NCBI GenBank assembly: GCA_029959905.1
Contig: JASCNZ010000001.1
Coordinates: forward strand, 1 to 64,000
Direction: 5' to 3'
From: Microbacteriaceae bacterium PS02344
Lineage (GTDB): Bacteria; Actinomycetota; Actinomycetes; Actinomycetales; Microbacteriaceae
Length of the DNA: 64,000 nucleotides
The translations under genes and the position numbers were made by a program. Under the pieces are notes generated by a model. The model worked only from the letters and a program-made list of their open reading frames with translations, made no database searches and was not told the origin of the DNA. Below, piece after piece: positions 7,901 to 17,668 of the stretch (the first letter of the stretch is position 1; each line of letters opens with the position of its first letter).

Positions 7901-9499
7901 TCAGGCGAGCTCGATGAGGTCCTGGTACTCCTGGTTCCAGATGTCCTCGACGCCATCGGGCAGGATCAGCACGCGCTCGGGGTTGAGCGACTGCACTGCT
8001 CCCGGGTCGTGCGAGACCAGTACCACGGCGCCCTCGTAGTGCGCGAGCGCGCCGAGGATCTCCTCACGGGAGGCCGGGTCGAGGTTGTTCGTCGGCTCGT
8101 CGAGCAGCAGCAGGTTCGCCGACGACACCACCAGGGTGGCCAGCGACAGTCGCGTCTTCTCGCCACCCGAGAGCACGCCCGCCGGCTTGAGCACGTCGTC
8201 GCCGGTGAACAGGAACGAGCCGAGCACCTTGCGCGCCTCGGTCTCGGTGATGTGCGGCGCCGCCGAGACCATGTTCTCGAGCACCGAGCGGTTCACGTCG
8301 AGGTTCTCGTGCTCCTGGGCGTAGTACCCGACCTTGAGGCCGTGGCCCGGCTCGAGCTGCCCGGTGTCCGGCTGGTCGACGCCGGCGAGCATTCGGAGCA
8401 GCGTCGTCTTGCCCGCACCGTTGAGGCCGAGCACGACGACCTTCGATCCGCGGTCGATCGCGAGGTCGACGTCGGTGAAGATCTCGAGCGAGCCGTACGA
8501 CTTCGACAGCCCCGAAGCCATGAGCGGCGTCTTGCCGCACGGCGCCGGCTTCGGGAACCGCAGCTTCGCCACGCGGTCCTCCTGCCGCACGTCATCGAGG
8601 CCGGCGAGCAGCTTCTCGGCACGCGCGATCATCTGGTGCGCGGCGGCGGCCTTCGAGGCCTTCGCACCGAAGCGTGCGGCCTGCTGCTGCAGCGTCGTCG
8701 CCTTCTTCTCGGCGTTCGCGCGCTCCTTCTTGCGGCGCTCCTCGTCGGCCGCACGCTGACGCAGGTAGTTCTTCCAGTTCATGTTGTAGATGTCGATCGC
8801 CTGGCGGTTGGCGTCGAGGTAGAACACGCGGTTCACCGTCTCGCCCACGAGCTCGACATCGTGGCTGATCACGATCAGCCCGCCCTTGTAGTTCTTGAGG
8901 AACTCGCGCAACCACACGACGCTGTCGGCGTCGAGGTGGTTGGTCGGCTCGTCGAGGATCATCGTCTGCGCGTCGGAGAACAGGATGCGTGCGAGCTCGA
9001 TGCGACGGCGCTGACCACCCGAGAGGGTCGACAGCGGCTGGTCGAGAATGCGGTCGGGCAGCGAGAGGTTGTGCGCGATGGACGCCGCCTCGGCCTCGGC
9101 GGCATAGCCGCCCTGGGCCTCGAACTTCTCGGTGAGCGCGGCATAGCGCTTCATGGCCTTCGCCGCGACCGCCGGGTCGTCGGATCCCATCGCGAGCGAC
9201 GCCTCGGTCATGCCGAGGTTGAGCTGGCCGAGTCCGCGCGCGTCGAGGATGCGGGTGCGGGCGAGGTCCTCCGGGTTGCCGGAGCGAGGGTCCTGCGGCA
9301 GGTAGCCCAGTTCGCCCGACCGCGTGACCTTGCCGCCCGAGGGCAGCCCGTCTCCCGCGAGCACCTTGGTGAGCGTGGTCTTGCCCGCGCCGTTGCGGCC
9401 GACGAGACCGATCTTGTCGCCGTCGGCGACGCGGAACGACACGTCCTGCATGAGCAGGCGCGCGCCCACGCGGATCTCGAGTTCGTGCACGGCGAGCAC
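7901..9499 (-). CDS. ABC-F family ATPase
   Basis: A 532-residue soluble protein with two ABC domains and no membrane segment. The first has GRNGAGKTT and LSGGQRRRIELA. The second has GLNGAGKTT and LSGGEKTRLSLA. A charged linker rich in Lys, Arg and Glu (around residues 245-290) separates them, as in ABC-F proteins that bind the ribosomal E site. These act in translation control (EttA-like) or ribosome protection. With no drug-resistance context, a housekeeping translation role is more likely. It is divergent from the DedA gene. Confidence 0.9.
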   Translation of the reverse strand: MLAVHELEIRVGARLLMQDVSFRVADGDKIGLVGRNGAGKTTLTKVLAGDGLPSGGKVTRSGELGYLPQDPRSGNPEDLARTRILDARGLGQLNLGMTEASLAMGSDDPAVAAKAMKRYAALTEKFEAQGGYAAEAEAASIAHNLSLPDRILDQPLSTLSGGQRRRIELARILFSDAQTMILDEPTNHLDADSVVWLREFLKNYKGGLIVISHDVELVGETVNRVFYLDANRQAIDIYNMNWKNYLRQRAADEERRKKERANAEKKATTLQQQAARFGAKASKAAAAHQMIARAEKLLAGLDDVRQEDRVAKLRFPKPAPCGKTPLMASGLSKSYGSLEIFTDVDLAIDRGSKVVVLGLNGAGKTTLLRMLAGVDQPDTGQLEPGHGLKVGYYAQEHENLDVNRSVLENMVSAAPHITETEARKVLGSFLFTGDDVLKPAGVLSGGEKTRLSLATLVVSSANLLLLDEPTNNLDPASREEILGALAHYEGAVVLVSHDPGAVQSLNPERVLILPDGVEDIWNQEYQDLIELA

Positions 9500-9651
9500 A
9501 GCTAACGTCCGTTCGTTCAGGTGGAGGAAGGCCGAGCGGCCAGCCCCCCAGTATATGCGGCCCGTTCGTGAGTCCGCCCCACGCCCGAGATCACCCCGCA
9601 GAGGTACGCGGTCGATACCGCAGAGGGATGCCCCGCGCCCTGCCCTCTTCC

Positions 9652-9657
9652 TACGGT
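9652..9657 (+). promoter_or_regulatory. -10 box TACGGT for the DedA gene
   Basis: TACGGT, six bases before the GTG at 9664. It is the main reason for preferring that start over an ATG at 9628. Confidence 0.4.
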
Positions 9658-9663
9658 GACCGA

Positions 9664-10281
9664 GTGGACCTCCTCAATGATCTGATCCTGCAGGCCGTGG
9701 CCTCGCCGTGGCTGCTCGTCGTGCTGTTCGTCGTCACGGTGGTCGACGGGTTCTTCCCGCCCGTCCCGAGCGAGACGGTGCTCGTGGCGGCGGCGGCGGT
9801 CTCGGTGAGCGCCGGAGGATCGGACCTGGCGGCGCTGGGCGTGGCCGCCGCGCTCGGCGCGACCGTGGGCGACAACATCGCCTTCCTGCTGGGCCGGCGC
9901 ATCGGGACCTCGCGATGGGGGTGGATGCGCCGCCCACGCGTGGCCGCGGCCTTCGCCCACGCGGAGCGCGCCCTCGACGAGCGCGGCGCGGCGCTGATCC
10001 TGGGTGCGCGGTACATCCCGGTCGGACGGGTCGCGGTCAACATGTCGGCCGGCGCGTTCCGCTACCCCTGGCGGCGCTTCCTCCCCCTCAGTGTGCTCGC
10101 CGGTCTCGGCTGGAGCGCCCTCAGCCTGGCGATCGGCCTGCTCTCCGGGAAGTGGCTGGAGGACCAGCCGATCGTGGGAGCCGCCATCGGCGTGGCGATC
10201 GCCGTGACGCTCGGCGTGGTGATCGACCGGTGCGCCGCGGTGCGCCGCCGCCGCGCCGCCACCACCGTCCTGGCAGGATGA
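9664..10281 (+). CDS. DedA/SNARE-associated family membrane protein
   Basis: A 205-residue integral membrane protein with the DedA signature VVDGFFPPVPSE near the N-terminus, the GDNIAFLLGRRIG segment and the re-entrant ARYIPVGRVAVNMSAGAFRYPWRRF segment containing conserved Arg and Gly. DedA proteins are proposed phospholipid flippases that support envelope integrity. The start is uncertain: GTG 9664 (chosen from the -10 box) or ATG 9628, which adds 12 residues. The stop overlaps the histidine kinase start (ATGA). Confidence 0.85.
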   Translation: MDLLNDLILQAVASPWLLVVLFVVTVVDGFFPPVPSETVLVAAAAVSVSAGGSDLAALGVAAALGATVGDNIAFLLGRRIGTSRWGWMRRPRVAAAFAHAERALDERGAALILGARYIPVGRVAVNMSAGAFRYPWRRFLPLSVLAGLGWSALSLAIGLLSGKWLEDQPIVGAAIGVAIAVTLGVVIDRCAAVRRRRAATTVLAG

Positions 10282-11552
10282 GGATCATGCCCTCCCGTCG
10301 GCCTCGCGCGCGCATGAGCGGTCGAACGATCGCGCTCGTCGCGCTCGTCGGCACCGCGGCCACGCTGTACGCCGTCTTCGTGCCCGTGCACGCCGCGCTC
10401 TACGGCACGCCCCTCCCCCTCGCCTTCCTGCTCGGCGCCGCCGTGTGCGGATCCCCCGTGCTCGCGCTGATGCGACCGTGGACATCCGTGATCGTGTTCT
10501 GCCTCGGCGCGTTCGCGGCGCCACTCGTGGTTCAGACCTGGGGCGGCGAATCAGCGCCATGGCCATGGTCGGTGCCGGCGCTCCTGTCGTTCATCGTGTT
10601 CGTCGGCGTCATGACCGGGGTGCACGGGGTCCGCCGCGGCAGCGTGCCGCTCGTCGTCGGGTCCGCCGGTGCGCTCGCGGCTCTGCTCCTGCGGCCCGAC
10701 GTGCTCGCGCGCCCCGGCGTCGGAGCATCCGCGACTGCCGACCTCATCGTCACGTCCTCGCTGGCCCTGGCCGCGCTCCTCGTCGCGCTGCTGATCGCGA
10801 GCCGCGTTCGCGTCGGCGCCGAGCTGGTGCGGGAGCGTGAGCACGCGGCGCTCGAGGAGTCCCGACGCACCCTCGTCGAAGAGCGCACCCGTATCGCACG
10901 GGAGCTGCACGACGTGATCGCACACAGCATGTCGGTGATCCAGGTGCAGGCGTCGACGGCGCGGTACCGTCTGCACACTCTCGACGAGGCGTCCGCGGCG
11001 GAGTTCGACGACATCGCGGCGACCGCCCGATCGTCGCTGACCGAGATGCGGCGGATGCTCGGAGTGCTGCGCACCGAAGACCAGACCGCCGAACTCACTC
11101 CTCAGAGCGGCATCGATGACATCCCGGCCCTCGTGGACACCATGCGCCGCGCGGGTGCCGAGATCGACCTGTCCTCGGCGCCGAACGTGACCGGCCACGC
11201 TCCCGCGGGGGTGCAGATCGCGGCGTATCGCATCGTGCAGGAGAGCCTGAGCAATGCCGTGCGACACGCTCCCGGTGCGCGCATCGCCGTGCTCGTGGCC
11301 GTGCAGGAGTCGGCGTTGCGAATCCAAGTGCGCAACGACGTCCCCGCAGGATCTTCGGCGGCCTCGGTCGGCCGTAGCGCCGGTCACGGTCTGCGCGGCA
11401 TGAGCGAGCGCGCCGGATTGCTCGGCGGCACGTTCACCGCTGGGCTCGGACCGGGCGGCGATTGGACTGTCGACGCCCTCCTCCCCCTCGAACACCACGA
11501 CGGCGCACTCGGCGCGACCGCACCCGCATCCGCACTCCAGGAGAATCCGTGA
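10278..11552 (+). CDS. Two-component sensor histidine kinase, NarL/DesK class
   Basis: A 424-residue kinase. About five hydrophobic helices lie between residues 17 and 174, followed by the dimerisation/HisKA_3 motif ERTRIARELHDVIAHSMSV with the phospho-acceptor H211. A HATPase domain with the N-box region (QIAAYRIVQESLSNAVRHAPGA) and the G-box HGLRGMSERAGLLGG follows. It senses an unknown, probably membrane-related, signal. It is coupled to DedA upstream (ATGA) and to the response regulator downstream (GTGA), whose frame is broken. Start alternatives at 10287 and 10314 would shorten the N-terminus. Confidence 0.9.
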   Translation: MRIMPSRRPRARMSGRTIALVALVGTAATLYAVFVPVHAALYGTPLPLAFLLGAAVCGSPVLALMRPWTSVIVFCLGAFAAPLVVQTWGGESAPWPWSVPALLSFIVFVGVMTGVHGVRRGSVPLVVGSAGALAALLLRPDVLARPGVGASATADLIVTSSLALAALLVALLIASRVRVGAELVREREHAALEESRRTLVEERTRIARELHDVIAHSMSVIQVQASTARYRLHTLDEASAAEFDDIAATARSSLTEMRRMLGVLRTEDQTAELTPQSGIDDIPALVDTMRRAGAEIDLSSAPNVTGHAPAGVQIAAYRIVQESLSNAVRHAPGARIAVLVAVQESALRIQVRNDVPAGSSAASVGRSAGHGLRGMSERAGLLGGTFTAGLGPGGDWTVDALLPLEHHDGALGATAPASALQENP

Positions 11553-12215
11553 CGATCAGCGTCCTCATCGCCGACGACCAGGCCATGGTGCGGGCGGGCT
11601 TCCGCCCTGCTCGATGCGCACGACGGCATCCGCGTCGCCGGACAGGCGGCGACCGGTGCCGAGGCGGTGGCGATGGCGGCGCGCCTCGCCCCCGATGTCA
11701 TCCTCATGGACGTGCGGATGCCGGATCTCGACGGCATCGAGGCAACTCGAGGCATCCTCGGTCCGGCGTATCCCGCCGCTCGCGTGCCGCGCATCCTGAT
11801 GCTGACGACATTCGACATCGACGAGTACGTGTATGACGCCCTGGAAGCCGGGGCCTCCGGGTTCCTCCTGAAAGACGCGCTCCCGGAGGATCTCGTGCAC
11901 GCGGTGCGCGTGATCGCGGCCGGAGAGGCGCTTCTCGCACCCAGCGTCACACGGCGCGTGATCACGCAGTTCGCGGGTCGACGTCCGCGGGCCCCGCGCG
12001 CGTCGACGGTGCTCGCCGACCTCACCGACCGCGAGCGGGAGGTGCTCGTGCTCATCGGTCGAGGGCGCTCCAATGGCGAGATCGCCACCGATCTCTTCAT
12101 CGCCGAGCAGACCGTCAAGACCCACGTGGGCAAGATCCTCGCCAAGCTCGGCGCGCGCGACCGCGTGCACGCGGTGATCGTCGCCTACGACACCGGTCTC
12201 GTCGAACCCGCCTGA
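11549..12215 (+). pseudogene. Response regulator (LuxR/NarL family) with a 2-base frameshift
   Basis: The reading frame starts at GTG 11549 with ISVLIADDQAMVRAGF, a normal receiver start with the acidic pair. It is read through F18 (11600-11602) and then loses frame. The next base, 11603, is followed in another frame from 11604 by ALLDAHDGIRVAGQAATGAEA, then VILMDVRMPD (phospho-acceptor Asp) and a C-terminal LuxR helix-turn-helix (LTDREREVLVLIGRGRSNGE) to 12215. The expected junction is TTC-CGC-GCC-CTG. The observed sequence lacks two bases of the CGCG run. Repair would give a normal 222-residue regulator. Either the gene is inactive in this strain or this is a sequencing or assembly error in a GC repeat. 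No slippery heptamer supports programmed shifting. Confidence 0.88.
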
Positions 12216-12282
12216 CTGCCCCCGCGGTAGGGGTACCGAACGGCACCACGGGGTGATGCCCGCCGCACCACCCGGTTCATAG

Positions 12283-12308
12283 CCTCCAGGAACACACGTT
12301 CCAGGAGG
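12283..12308 (+). promoter_or_regulatory. Palindrome covering the ribosome-binding site (LexA-like box or SD hairpin)
   Basis: CCTCCAGGAAC-ACAC-GTTCCAGGAGG, with arms paired except for one A-A mismatch. The right arm contains the Shine-Dalgarno AGGAGG (303-308) four bases before the ATG at 12313, so folding would hide it. The core GAAC-ACAC-GTTC (12290s) also fits the GAAC-N4-GTTC pattern of Gram-positive SOS boxes bound by LexA. Sequence alone does not decide between RNA hairpin and protein operator. Confidence 0.5.
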
Positions 12309-12312
12309 ATCC

Positions 12313-13659
12313 ATGCCCGTTATCGCGGCCCCCGTCGCCCTCTCGCCCGCGCCGTCCGCGCTCCCACCCGCGTCTGCTCGCCCGTCGAACGGCCGAGACG
12401 CCGGCATCGATCTGCTCCGCGCCCTGTGCGTTGTCGGGGTCGTCGTGCTCCACGCACTCATGGTCGGGGTCACCGTGAGCGACGGCGCGCCGGTCTTCGA
12501 CAACGCCAGTACGGGCGCGTGGTGGATCGTGCCGGTGAGCTGGCTCCTGCAGGTGATGCCGCTGTTCTTCGTGATCGGCGGGTTCTCGGGATTCCTCGCA
12601 TACGAGGCGGCGCGTCGGCGAGGAGGCACCGCGGCCGGGTTCGTCACCGCCCGAGTGCACCGGCTGCTCCGACCCGCGCTCGTGGTGATCGGCACCGTCG
12701 GCGCTCTCCTCGTGCTGCTGCTCGCCGCGGGCGTGCCCGCCGAGCTCGTCGCCGTCGCCGGCTACCGCTTCGGTCAGCCGCTGTGGTTCCTCGGGGTGTT
12801 CCTGCTCTGCCAGGCGCTGCTGCCGGCGCTGGCCGCCGCGCACCGCCGACGACCCGTCATCGCCCTGCTGCTGCTCGTGGCTGCGGCCGTCTCCGTCGAT
12901 GCTGCTCGCCTGACGACCGGCATCCCCGCGCTCGGTTTCCTCAACCTCGCCTTCATCTGGCTCGCCCTGCAGCAGCTCGGCTTCTTCCTCGCCGACGGGA
13001 GCATCGATGCGCTCGGCCGCCGCACCAAGGCCGCAGCCGCAGCCGCAGCCGTCGGACTCCTGCTGGTGACCGTCGTCACCGGCATCCACTCCCCCGACCT
13101 CATCGAGAACATCAACCCGCCGACCACCGCCCTGCTGCTCGTCGGAGTGGCGCACACCGCGCTGGTGTCCCTGCATCGCGCACGCCTGACGCGGGCCAGC
13201 CGGCACCCCGTGGCCGCGGCGTTCAGCGCCTTCATCAATCGGCGCACGATGACGATCTACCTGTGGCACATGCCGGTGCTGCTGGCGATGGCCGGAGTGA
13301 CCGCCCTCACGGCTCTCGTCGGCGGCGTTGCCCTCGCCCCGATCGGCGGCGCTGCCTGGATGGCCGAGCGACCGCTCTGGCTGCTCGCGGCCCTCGCACT
13401 GACCGCCCTGATCGCCGTACCGCTCGCGCGGATCGAGAATCGACCGGCGCCCGCGGCGTCTCCGTCACGGGCGCGCGCGGGCGCAGCCGTGGCCGCCGGC
13501 CTCGCGGCCGTCGTGCTGCTGCTGGTCTGCGGCACCACACCGGTGACCGCCGCGATCGGTGTGATTCTCCTGGCCGGGGCGCTCCGACTCGCCCGCGCAG
13601 CCGGGCGAGGCGGCCCGGCTCACGCCCGCGATGCGTCGTGGGCATCCTCCGCCGCGTGA
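12313..13659 (+). CDS. Membrane acyltransferase, acyltransferase 3 family
   Basis: A 448-residue protein with about ten hydrophobic helices. The N-terminal GRDAGIDLLRALCVVGVVVLH has the Arg and His that mark acyltransferase 3 proteins, which move acyl groups onto cell-surface sugars or lipids. The acceptor here is unknown. The start at 12313 has an ideal Shine-Dalgarno, but it is buried in a palindrome. The gene follows the two-component pair and may be its target. Its 3' end overlaps the end of the convergent MFS gene by 40 bases. Confidence 0.85.
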   Translation: MPVIAAPVALSPAPSALPPASARPSNGRDAGIDLLRALCVVGVVVLHALMVGVTVSDGAPVFDNASTGAWWIVPVSWLLQVMPLFFVIGGFSGFLAYEAARRRGGTAAGFVTARVHRLLRPALVVIGTVGALLVLLLAAGVPAELVAVAGYRFGQPLWFLGVFLLCQALLPALAAAHRRRPVIALLLLVAAAVSVDAARLTTGIPALGFLNLAFIWLALQQLGFFLADGSIDALGRRTKAAAAAAAVGLLLVTVVTGIHSPDLIENINPPTTALLLVGVAHTALVSLHRARLTRASRHPVAAAFSAFINRRTMTIYLWHMPVLLAMAGVTALTALVGGVALAPIGGAAWMAERPLWLLAALALTALIAVPLARIENRPAPAASPSRARAGAAVAAGLAAVVLLLVCGTTPVTAAIGVILLAGALRLARAAGRGGPAHARDASWASSAA

Positions 13660-15002
13660 CCGAGGCGGAAGCCCGGCACGAAGGCGAGCGTGACCAGGGC
13701 GAGGCAGATCGCGAAGACCACCCAGAAGACGCCGGTGCCGCCGCCGAGGGTCGCGACGGCGAGACCGGCCACCGCGAGCGTCACGGCCGATCCGGTGGCG
13801 TCGGAGATCGACAGTGCCGACGAGTTGAAGCCCTGATCGGCCTCGTCCGAGTACGCCAGCGTCAGCACGGTCAGACGTGGGTAGAGCAGGCCCATCGCCC
13901 CGCCGGCCAGCCCCCATCCGATCACGACGATCGCCGGGGAGAGCGTGAGCACCGCGGTCAGGAGCACGCCGATCAGCGCGGTCGTCAACAGAGAGAGACT
14001 GATGAGGGTGATTCGGTGGTTGCCGAGCCGCTCGCCGTAGCGCCCCTGCAGAGCGGATGCGCTCGCCCACGCCAGGGCGGCGAACATCAGCGCCACTCCG
14101 GCCCAGGTCGCGCTCCATCCGAACCTCTCCATGAGGAGGTAGGGGATGTAGGCCTCGGTCGCGAAGAACGACCCGGCCACGATGCCGCGCATCAGCACCA
14201 CGCTCGGCAGGCCTCGGCCGGCGCGAAGCGTGCGCCGTGGCAGCAGCGGCAGGATCGCGAGTCCGATCGCCACGAGCGCGGCGACGGCGACAGCCCACCC
14301 GAGCCCGCGCGCCATGTCGGCAGTGAAGCCGATGACCACGGCTAGGACGGCCACCACCACGGCGAGCAGAAGCCGGAGGACGACGACACGGCGGTTCTGC
14401 GGCTCGCCGTGCCCGAGGTCCACGCCGTGCAGCCGCAGAGCGATGATCACGAACGCGATCGCAGTGAGCACAGCGACGCCGAGGAACGCCCACCGCCAGT
14501 CGAGGTACTCGGCCACGGCTCCCGCGAGGAACGGTCCGATCATCGATGGCACGACCCAGGCCGCCGCGAAGGCTGCGAAGATGCGCCCGTGCAAGTGCGG
14601 TGGATACAGCCGTGCGACGACGACGTACAGCGCCACGGTCTGCCCGCCCGCGCCCAGACCCTGCACCAGACGGCCGACGAGGAACTGGTGCATGGTGAAT
14701 GCGAGCCCCGCGATCAGCAGCCCCGCGAGGAACAGCGCCACCGCGAGGTAGAGCGCTCCGCGCGGTCCGCGGGCATCCGACCAGGCCCCCGCCGCGACCA
14801 TGCCGATCACGCTCGTCGCGAGCGTGCCGGCGAAGGCGACCGCGTAGAGCGAGGCGCCGTCGAGCGCGTCGCTCACGATGGGCATCACGGTCGTGACCGC
14901 CAGCGCTTCGATCGCCGCGAGGAAGATGAGGGCGACGGCCCCTCCCGTCACCCAGACGCGGGTGCGGTCCCAGATCGAGGCGACGGGATCGGCGGCGGTC
15001 AT
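13620..15002 (-). CDS. MFS transporter, drug-exporter type
   Basis: A 460-residue membrane protein of the major facilitator superfamily, with about 12-14 helices. The first helix, GGAVALIFLAAIEALAVTTV, and the following PIVSDALDGASLYAVAFAG resemble EmrB/QacA drug exporters. AWSDARGPRG is motif A between helices 2 and 3. The substrate is unknown. The ATG at 15002 overlaps the stop of the MalY-like gene (ATGA), so they are co-translated and the pump may export a product handled by that enzyme. The 3' end overlaps the acyltransferase gene by 40 bases. Confidence 0.87.
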   Translation of the reverse strand: MTAADPVASIWDRTRVWVTGGAVALIFLAAIEALAVTTVMPIVSDALDGASLYAVAFAGTLATSVIGMVAAGAWSDARGPRGALYLAVALFLAGLLIAGLAFTMHQFLVGRLVQGLGAGGQTVALYVVVARLYPPHLHGRIFAAFAAAWVVPSMIGPFLAGAVAEYLDWRWAFLGVAVLTAIAFVIIALRLHGVDLGHGEPQNRRVVVLRLLLAVVVAVLAVVIGFTADMARGLGWAVAVAALVAIGLAILPLLPRRTLRAGRGLPSVVLMRGIVAGSFFATEAYIPYLLMERFGWSATWAGVALMFAALAWASASALQGRYGERLGNHRITLISLSLLTTALIGVLLTAVLTLSPAIVVIGWGLAGGAMGLLYPRLTVLTLAYSDEADQGFNSSALSISDATGSAVTLAVAGLAVATLGGGTGVFWVVFAICLALVTLAFVPGFRLGHAAEDAHDASRA

Positions 15003-16153
15003 CGGCGCACGAGCGCCGCGATGCGCTCGATGGCCTCGGCGAGGATCTCGGGACTGGTGCCGAAGTTGAGGCGGGCGTATCCCGTGCCCTCGGCGCCGAA
15101 GGCGGCTCCGTCGTGCAGGGCCACGCGCGCCTCGCGCAGGATGCGTCGAGCGGGGTTGTCCCCCCATTCGAGCGCCCGCAGGTCGATCCAGGCGAGGTAC
15201 CCGGCCTCCGGCACGCGGTACCGGGCACCGGGGAGGTGGCGTGCGAGCAGATCCTGCACGAGCACGCGGTTCTCGTCGAGCGTGCGCAAGAGGCCGTCGA
15301 GCCACGCGTCGCTCTCCTCCGAGAAAGCGGCCACCGCCGCGAGCAGTCCGAACTGCCCCGTGCGCCACACGACCTCGATCGGAAGCTCTCGGAGCACCGC
15401 GTGCGTGCGGTCGTCATCGGCCACCATGAGCGCGCACTTGAGTCCGGCCAGGTTGAACGCCTTGCTCGCGCTCACCACGGCGAAGCCCACACGACGGGCC
15501 GCCTCGCTCACCGCCAGGAACGGCGTGAACCCCGCGTCCGGTTGCGCGAGCGGCGCGTGGATCTCGTCCGACACGACGACCGCGTCGAACTCTTCGACGA
15601 GTTCTGCCAACTGCTCGAGCGCCGCCCGGGAGTGCACGGTGCCGGTGGGGTTGTGCGGGCTGCAGAGCAGCACCGCGCGCGCCCCGTCTTCGAGGGCGGT
15701 GCGGATGCCGGAGTGATCGAGTTCCCAGCCGGCCCCCGTATCGAGGAGCGGGACCCGGATGACATCGGCCCCCGCCTCCTCGACGAGGTCGTAGAACGGC
15801 GGATAGACCGGGGGCATGACGATCACGCCCTCCCCCGGCTGCGTGACGCGGCGGAGGATCTCGACGATCCCCATGCTGACATCGGCGGTGCTGCGCATGC
15901 GAGCCGGGTCGACATGCCATCCGAAGCGGCGCTCCGCGAACGCGGCATAGGCCGTGGCCAGCGGCGTGCGCGATGCGACGTAGCCGGTGTCGCCCGCGTC
16001 GAGCGCGCGCTGCAGAGCGGTGGTGATCGCGGGCGCCAGGGGGAAGTCGGTCTCGGCGACGAAGAGCGGGAGGACATCCTCCGGGTACTCGCGCCACTTC
16101 TCGCTCGTCCGCTGCCGCAGCTCCGCCAGCGGCAGCGCCTTCACCTCGAGCAT
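14999..16153 (-). CDS. MalY/PatB-type PLP aminotransferase (C-S lyase)
   Basis: A 384-residue fold-type I PLP enzyme. The early segment YPEDVLPLFVAETDFPLAP is the MalY/PatB signature. LLCSPHNPTGTVH and VVVSDEIHAPL carry the Asn and Asp that hold PLP. SASKAFNLAGLKCA contains the Schiff-base lysine, and the C-terminal LNFG/ARLNFGTS holds the carboxylate-binding Arg. The family performs cystathionine beta-lyase reactions, releasing homocysteine, pyruvate and ammonia. It is located after the Suf genes but is not a SufS cysteine desulfurase. Confidence 0.86.
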   Translation of the reverse strand: MLEVKALPLAELRQRTSEKWREYPEDVLPLFVAETDFPLAPAITTALQRALDAGDTGYVASRTPLATAYAAFAERRFGWHVDPARMRSTADVSMGIVEILRRVTQPGEGVIVMPPVYPPFYDLVEEAGADVIRVPLLDTGAGWELDHSGIRTALEDGARAVLLCSPHNPTGTVHSRAALEQLAELVEEFDAVVVSDEIHAPLAQPDAGFTPFLAVSEAARRVGFAVVSASKAFNLAGLKCALMVADDDRTHAVLRELPIEVVWRTGQFGLLAAVAAFSEESDAWLDGLLRTLDENRVLVQDLLARHLPGARYRVPEAGYLAWIDLRALEWGDNPARRILREARVALHDGAAFGAEGTGYARLNFGTSPEILAEAIERIAALVRR

Positions 16154-16231
16154 CCCCGCTCCTTGTTCTCGTACGCGGCCATCAGCGGGCGCGCAGCTGC
16201 GACCCCGCCATCCCCGGGGTCGGCGCCGGAC

Positions 16232-16561
16232 TCAGATCGCGAAGCCGAGCGCCCGCATCATGTCGCGGCCGTCATCGGTGATGCGCTCGGGGCCCCATGG
16301 CGGCATCCACACCCAGTTGATGCGGAAGCGGTCGACCACGTTGTCCAGCGCCTGCGCCGTCTGCTCCTCGAGCACGTCGGTGAGCGGGCAGCCCGCGCTG
16401 GTCAGCGTCATGTGGATCACCAGGGCGTCGTTCTCGTCGTCCCAGGCGAGGTCGTAGATGAGTCCGAGGTCGACGACGTTGATCCCGAGCTCGGGATCCA
16501 TGACGTCCTTCAGAGCCTCGGTGACCTCGTCGTACTTCTCGTCGGTCAGCGTCGCGGTCAT
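16232..16561 (-). CDS. sufT: Fe-S assembly factor SufT (MIP18/DUF59 domain)
   Basis: A 109-residue MIP18-family protein with DPELGINVVDLGLIYDL (22-38) and the conserved Cys58 in TSAGCPLTD. Such proteins help mature Fe-S enzymes. It is the last gene of the Suf cluster, nine bases after sufC. However, a TAGGCT box six bases before its ATG, between the two genes, suggests it also has its own promoter and a leaderless mRNA. Confidence 0.9.
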   Translation of the reverse strand: MTATLTDEKYDEVTEALKDVMDPELGINVVDLGLIYDLAWDDENDALVIHMTLTSAGCPLTDVLEEQTAQALDNVVDRFRINWVWMPPWGPERITDDGRDMMRALGFAI

Positions 16562-16570
16562 TCCGCCAGC

Positions 16571-17341
<771 letters not shown>

Positions 17342-17668
17342 TCAGATTTCCTTTGTCACAGTCGGGTCGATGAGCACGTCGTCGCCGTCGATCTCGACGA
17401 CGTAGACGGGGACGGGCTCGTAAGCGGGGAGGTTCTGGGGCTTGCCGGTGAGCAGCGAGAACGCCGAGCCGTGCGCCCAGCACTCCACCGTGTCACCTTC
17501 GACGAAGCCCTCGGAGAGCGAGATGTCGCCGTGGGTGCAGGTGTCGCCGATCGCGTGGATGACGCCGTCGCCGTCCTTGATGACGGTGATCGCGACGCCG
17601 TCCGGCTCGACGCGGAGCGGGGTGTCCTGCTCGAGGTCCGCAACGCCGCAGACGCGCTGCGCGGTCAT
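17342..17668 (-). CDS. Rieske-type ferredoxin in the Suf operon
   Basis: A 108-residue protein with a complete Rieske motif: C44-T-H46 and C63-W-A-H66 bind a [2Fe-2S] cluster. It resembles small NirD-like or dioxygenase ferredoxin subunits. Inside suf operons of actinobacteria it may supply electrons to cluster assembly, but this is inference. ATG 17668 overlaps the sufD stop (ATGA), which fixes this start against a much longer upstream open frame. Confidence 0.9.
   Translation of the reverse strand: MTAQRVCGVADLEQDTPLRVEPDGVAITVIKDGDGVIHAIGDTCTHGDISLSEGFVEGDTVECWAHGSAFSLLTGKPQNLPAYEPVPVYVVEIDGDDVLIDPTVTKEI

Noticed and set aside
11549-12215. Programmed ribosomal frameshift in the response regulator
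   Set aside because: No slippery heptamer, stimulatory structure or precedent was seen. A 2-base loss in a CGCG run is simpler.
14999-16153. Cysteine desulfurase SufS
   Set aside because: The motifs (YPEDVLPLFVAETDFPLAP start, PLP lysine in SASKAFNLAG) fit MalY/PatB, and the SufS Cys loop is absent.
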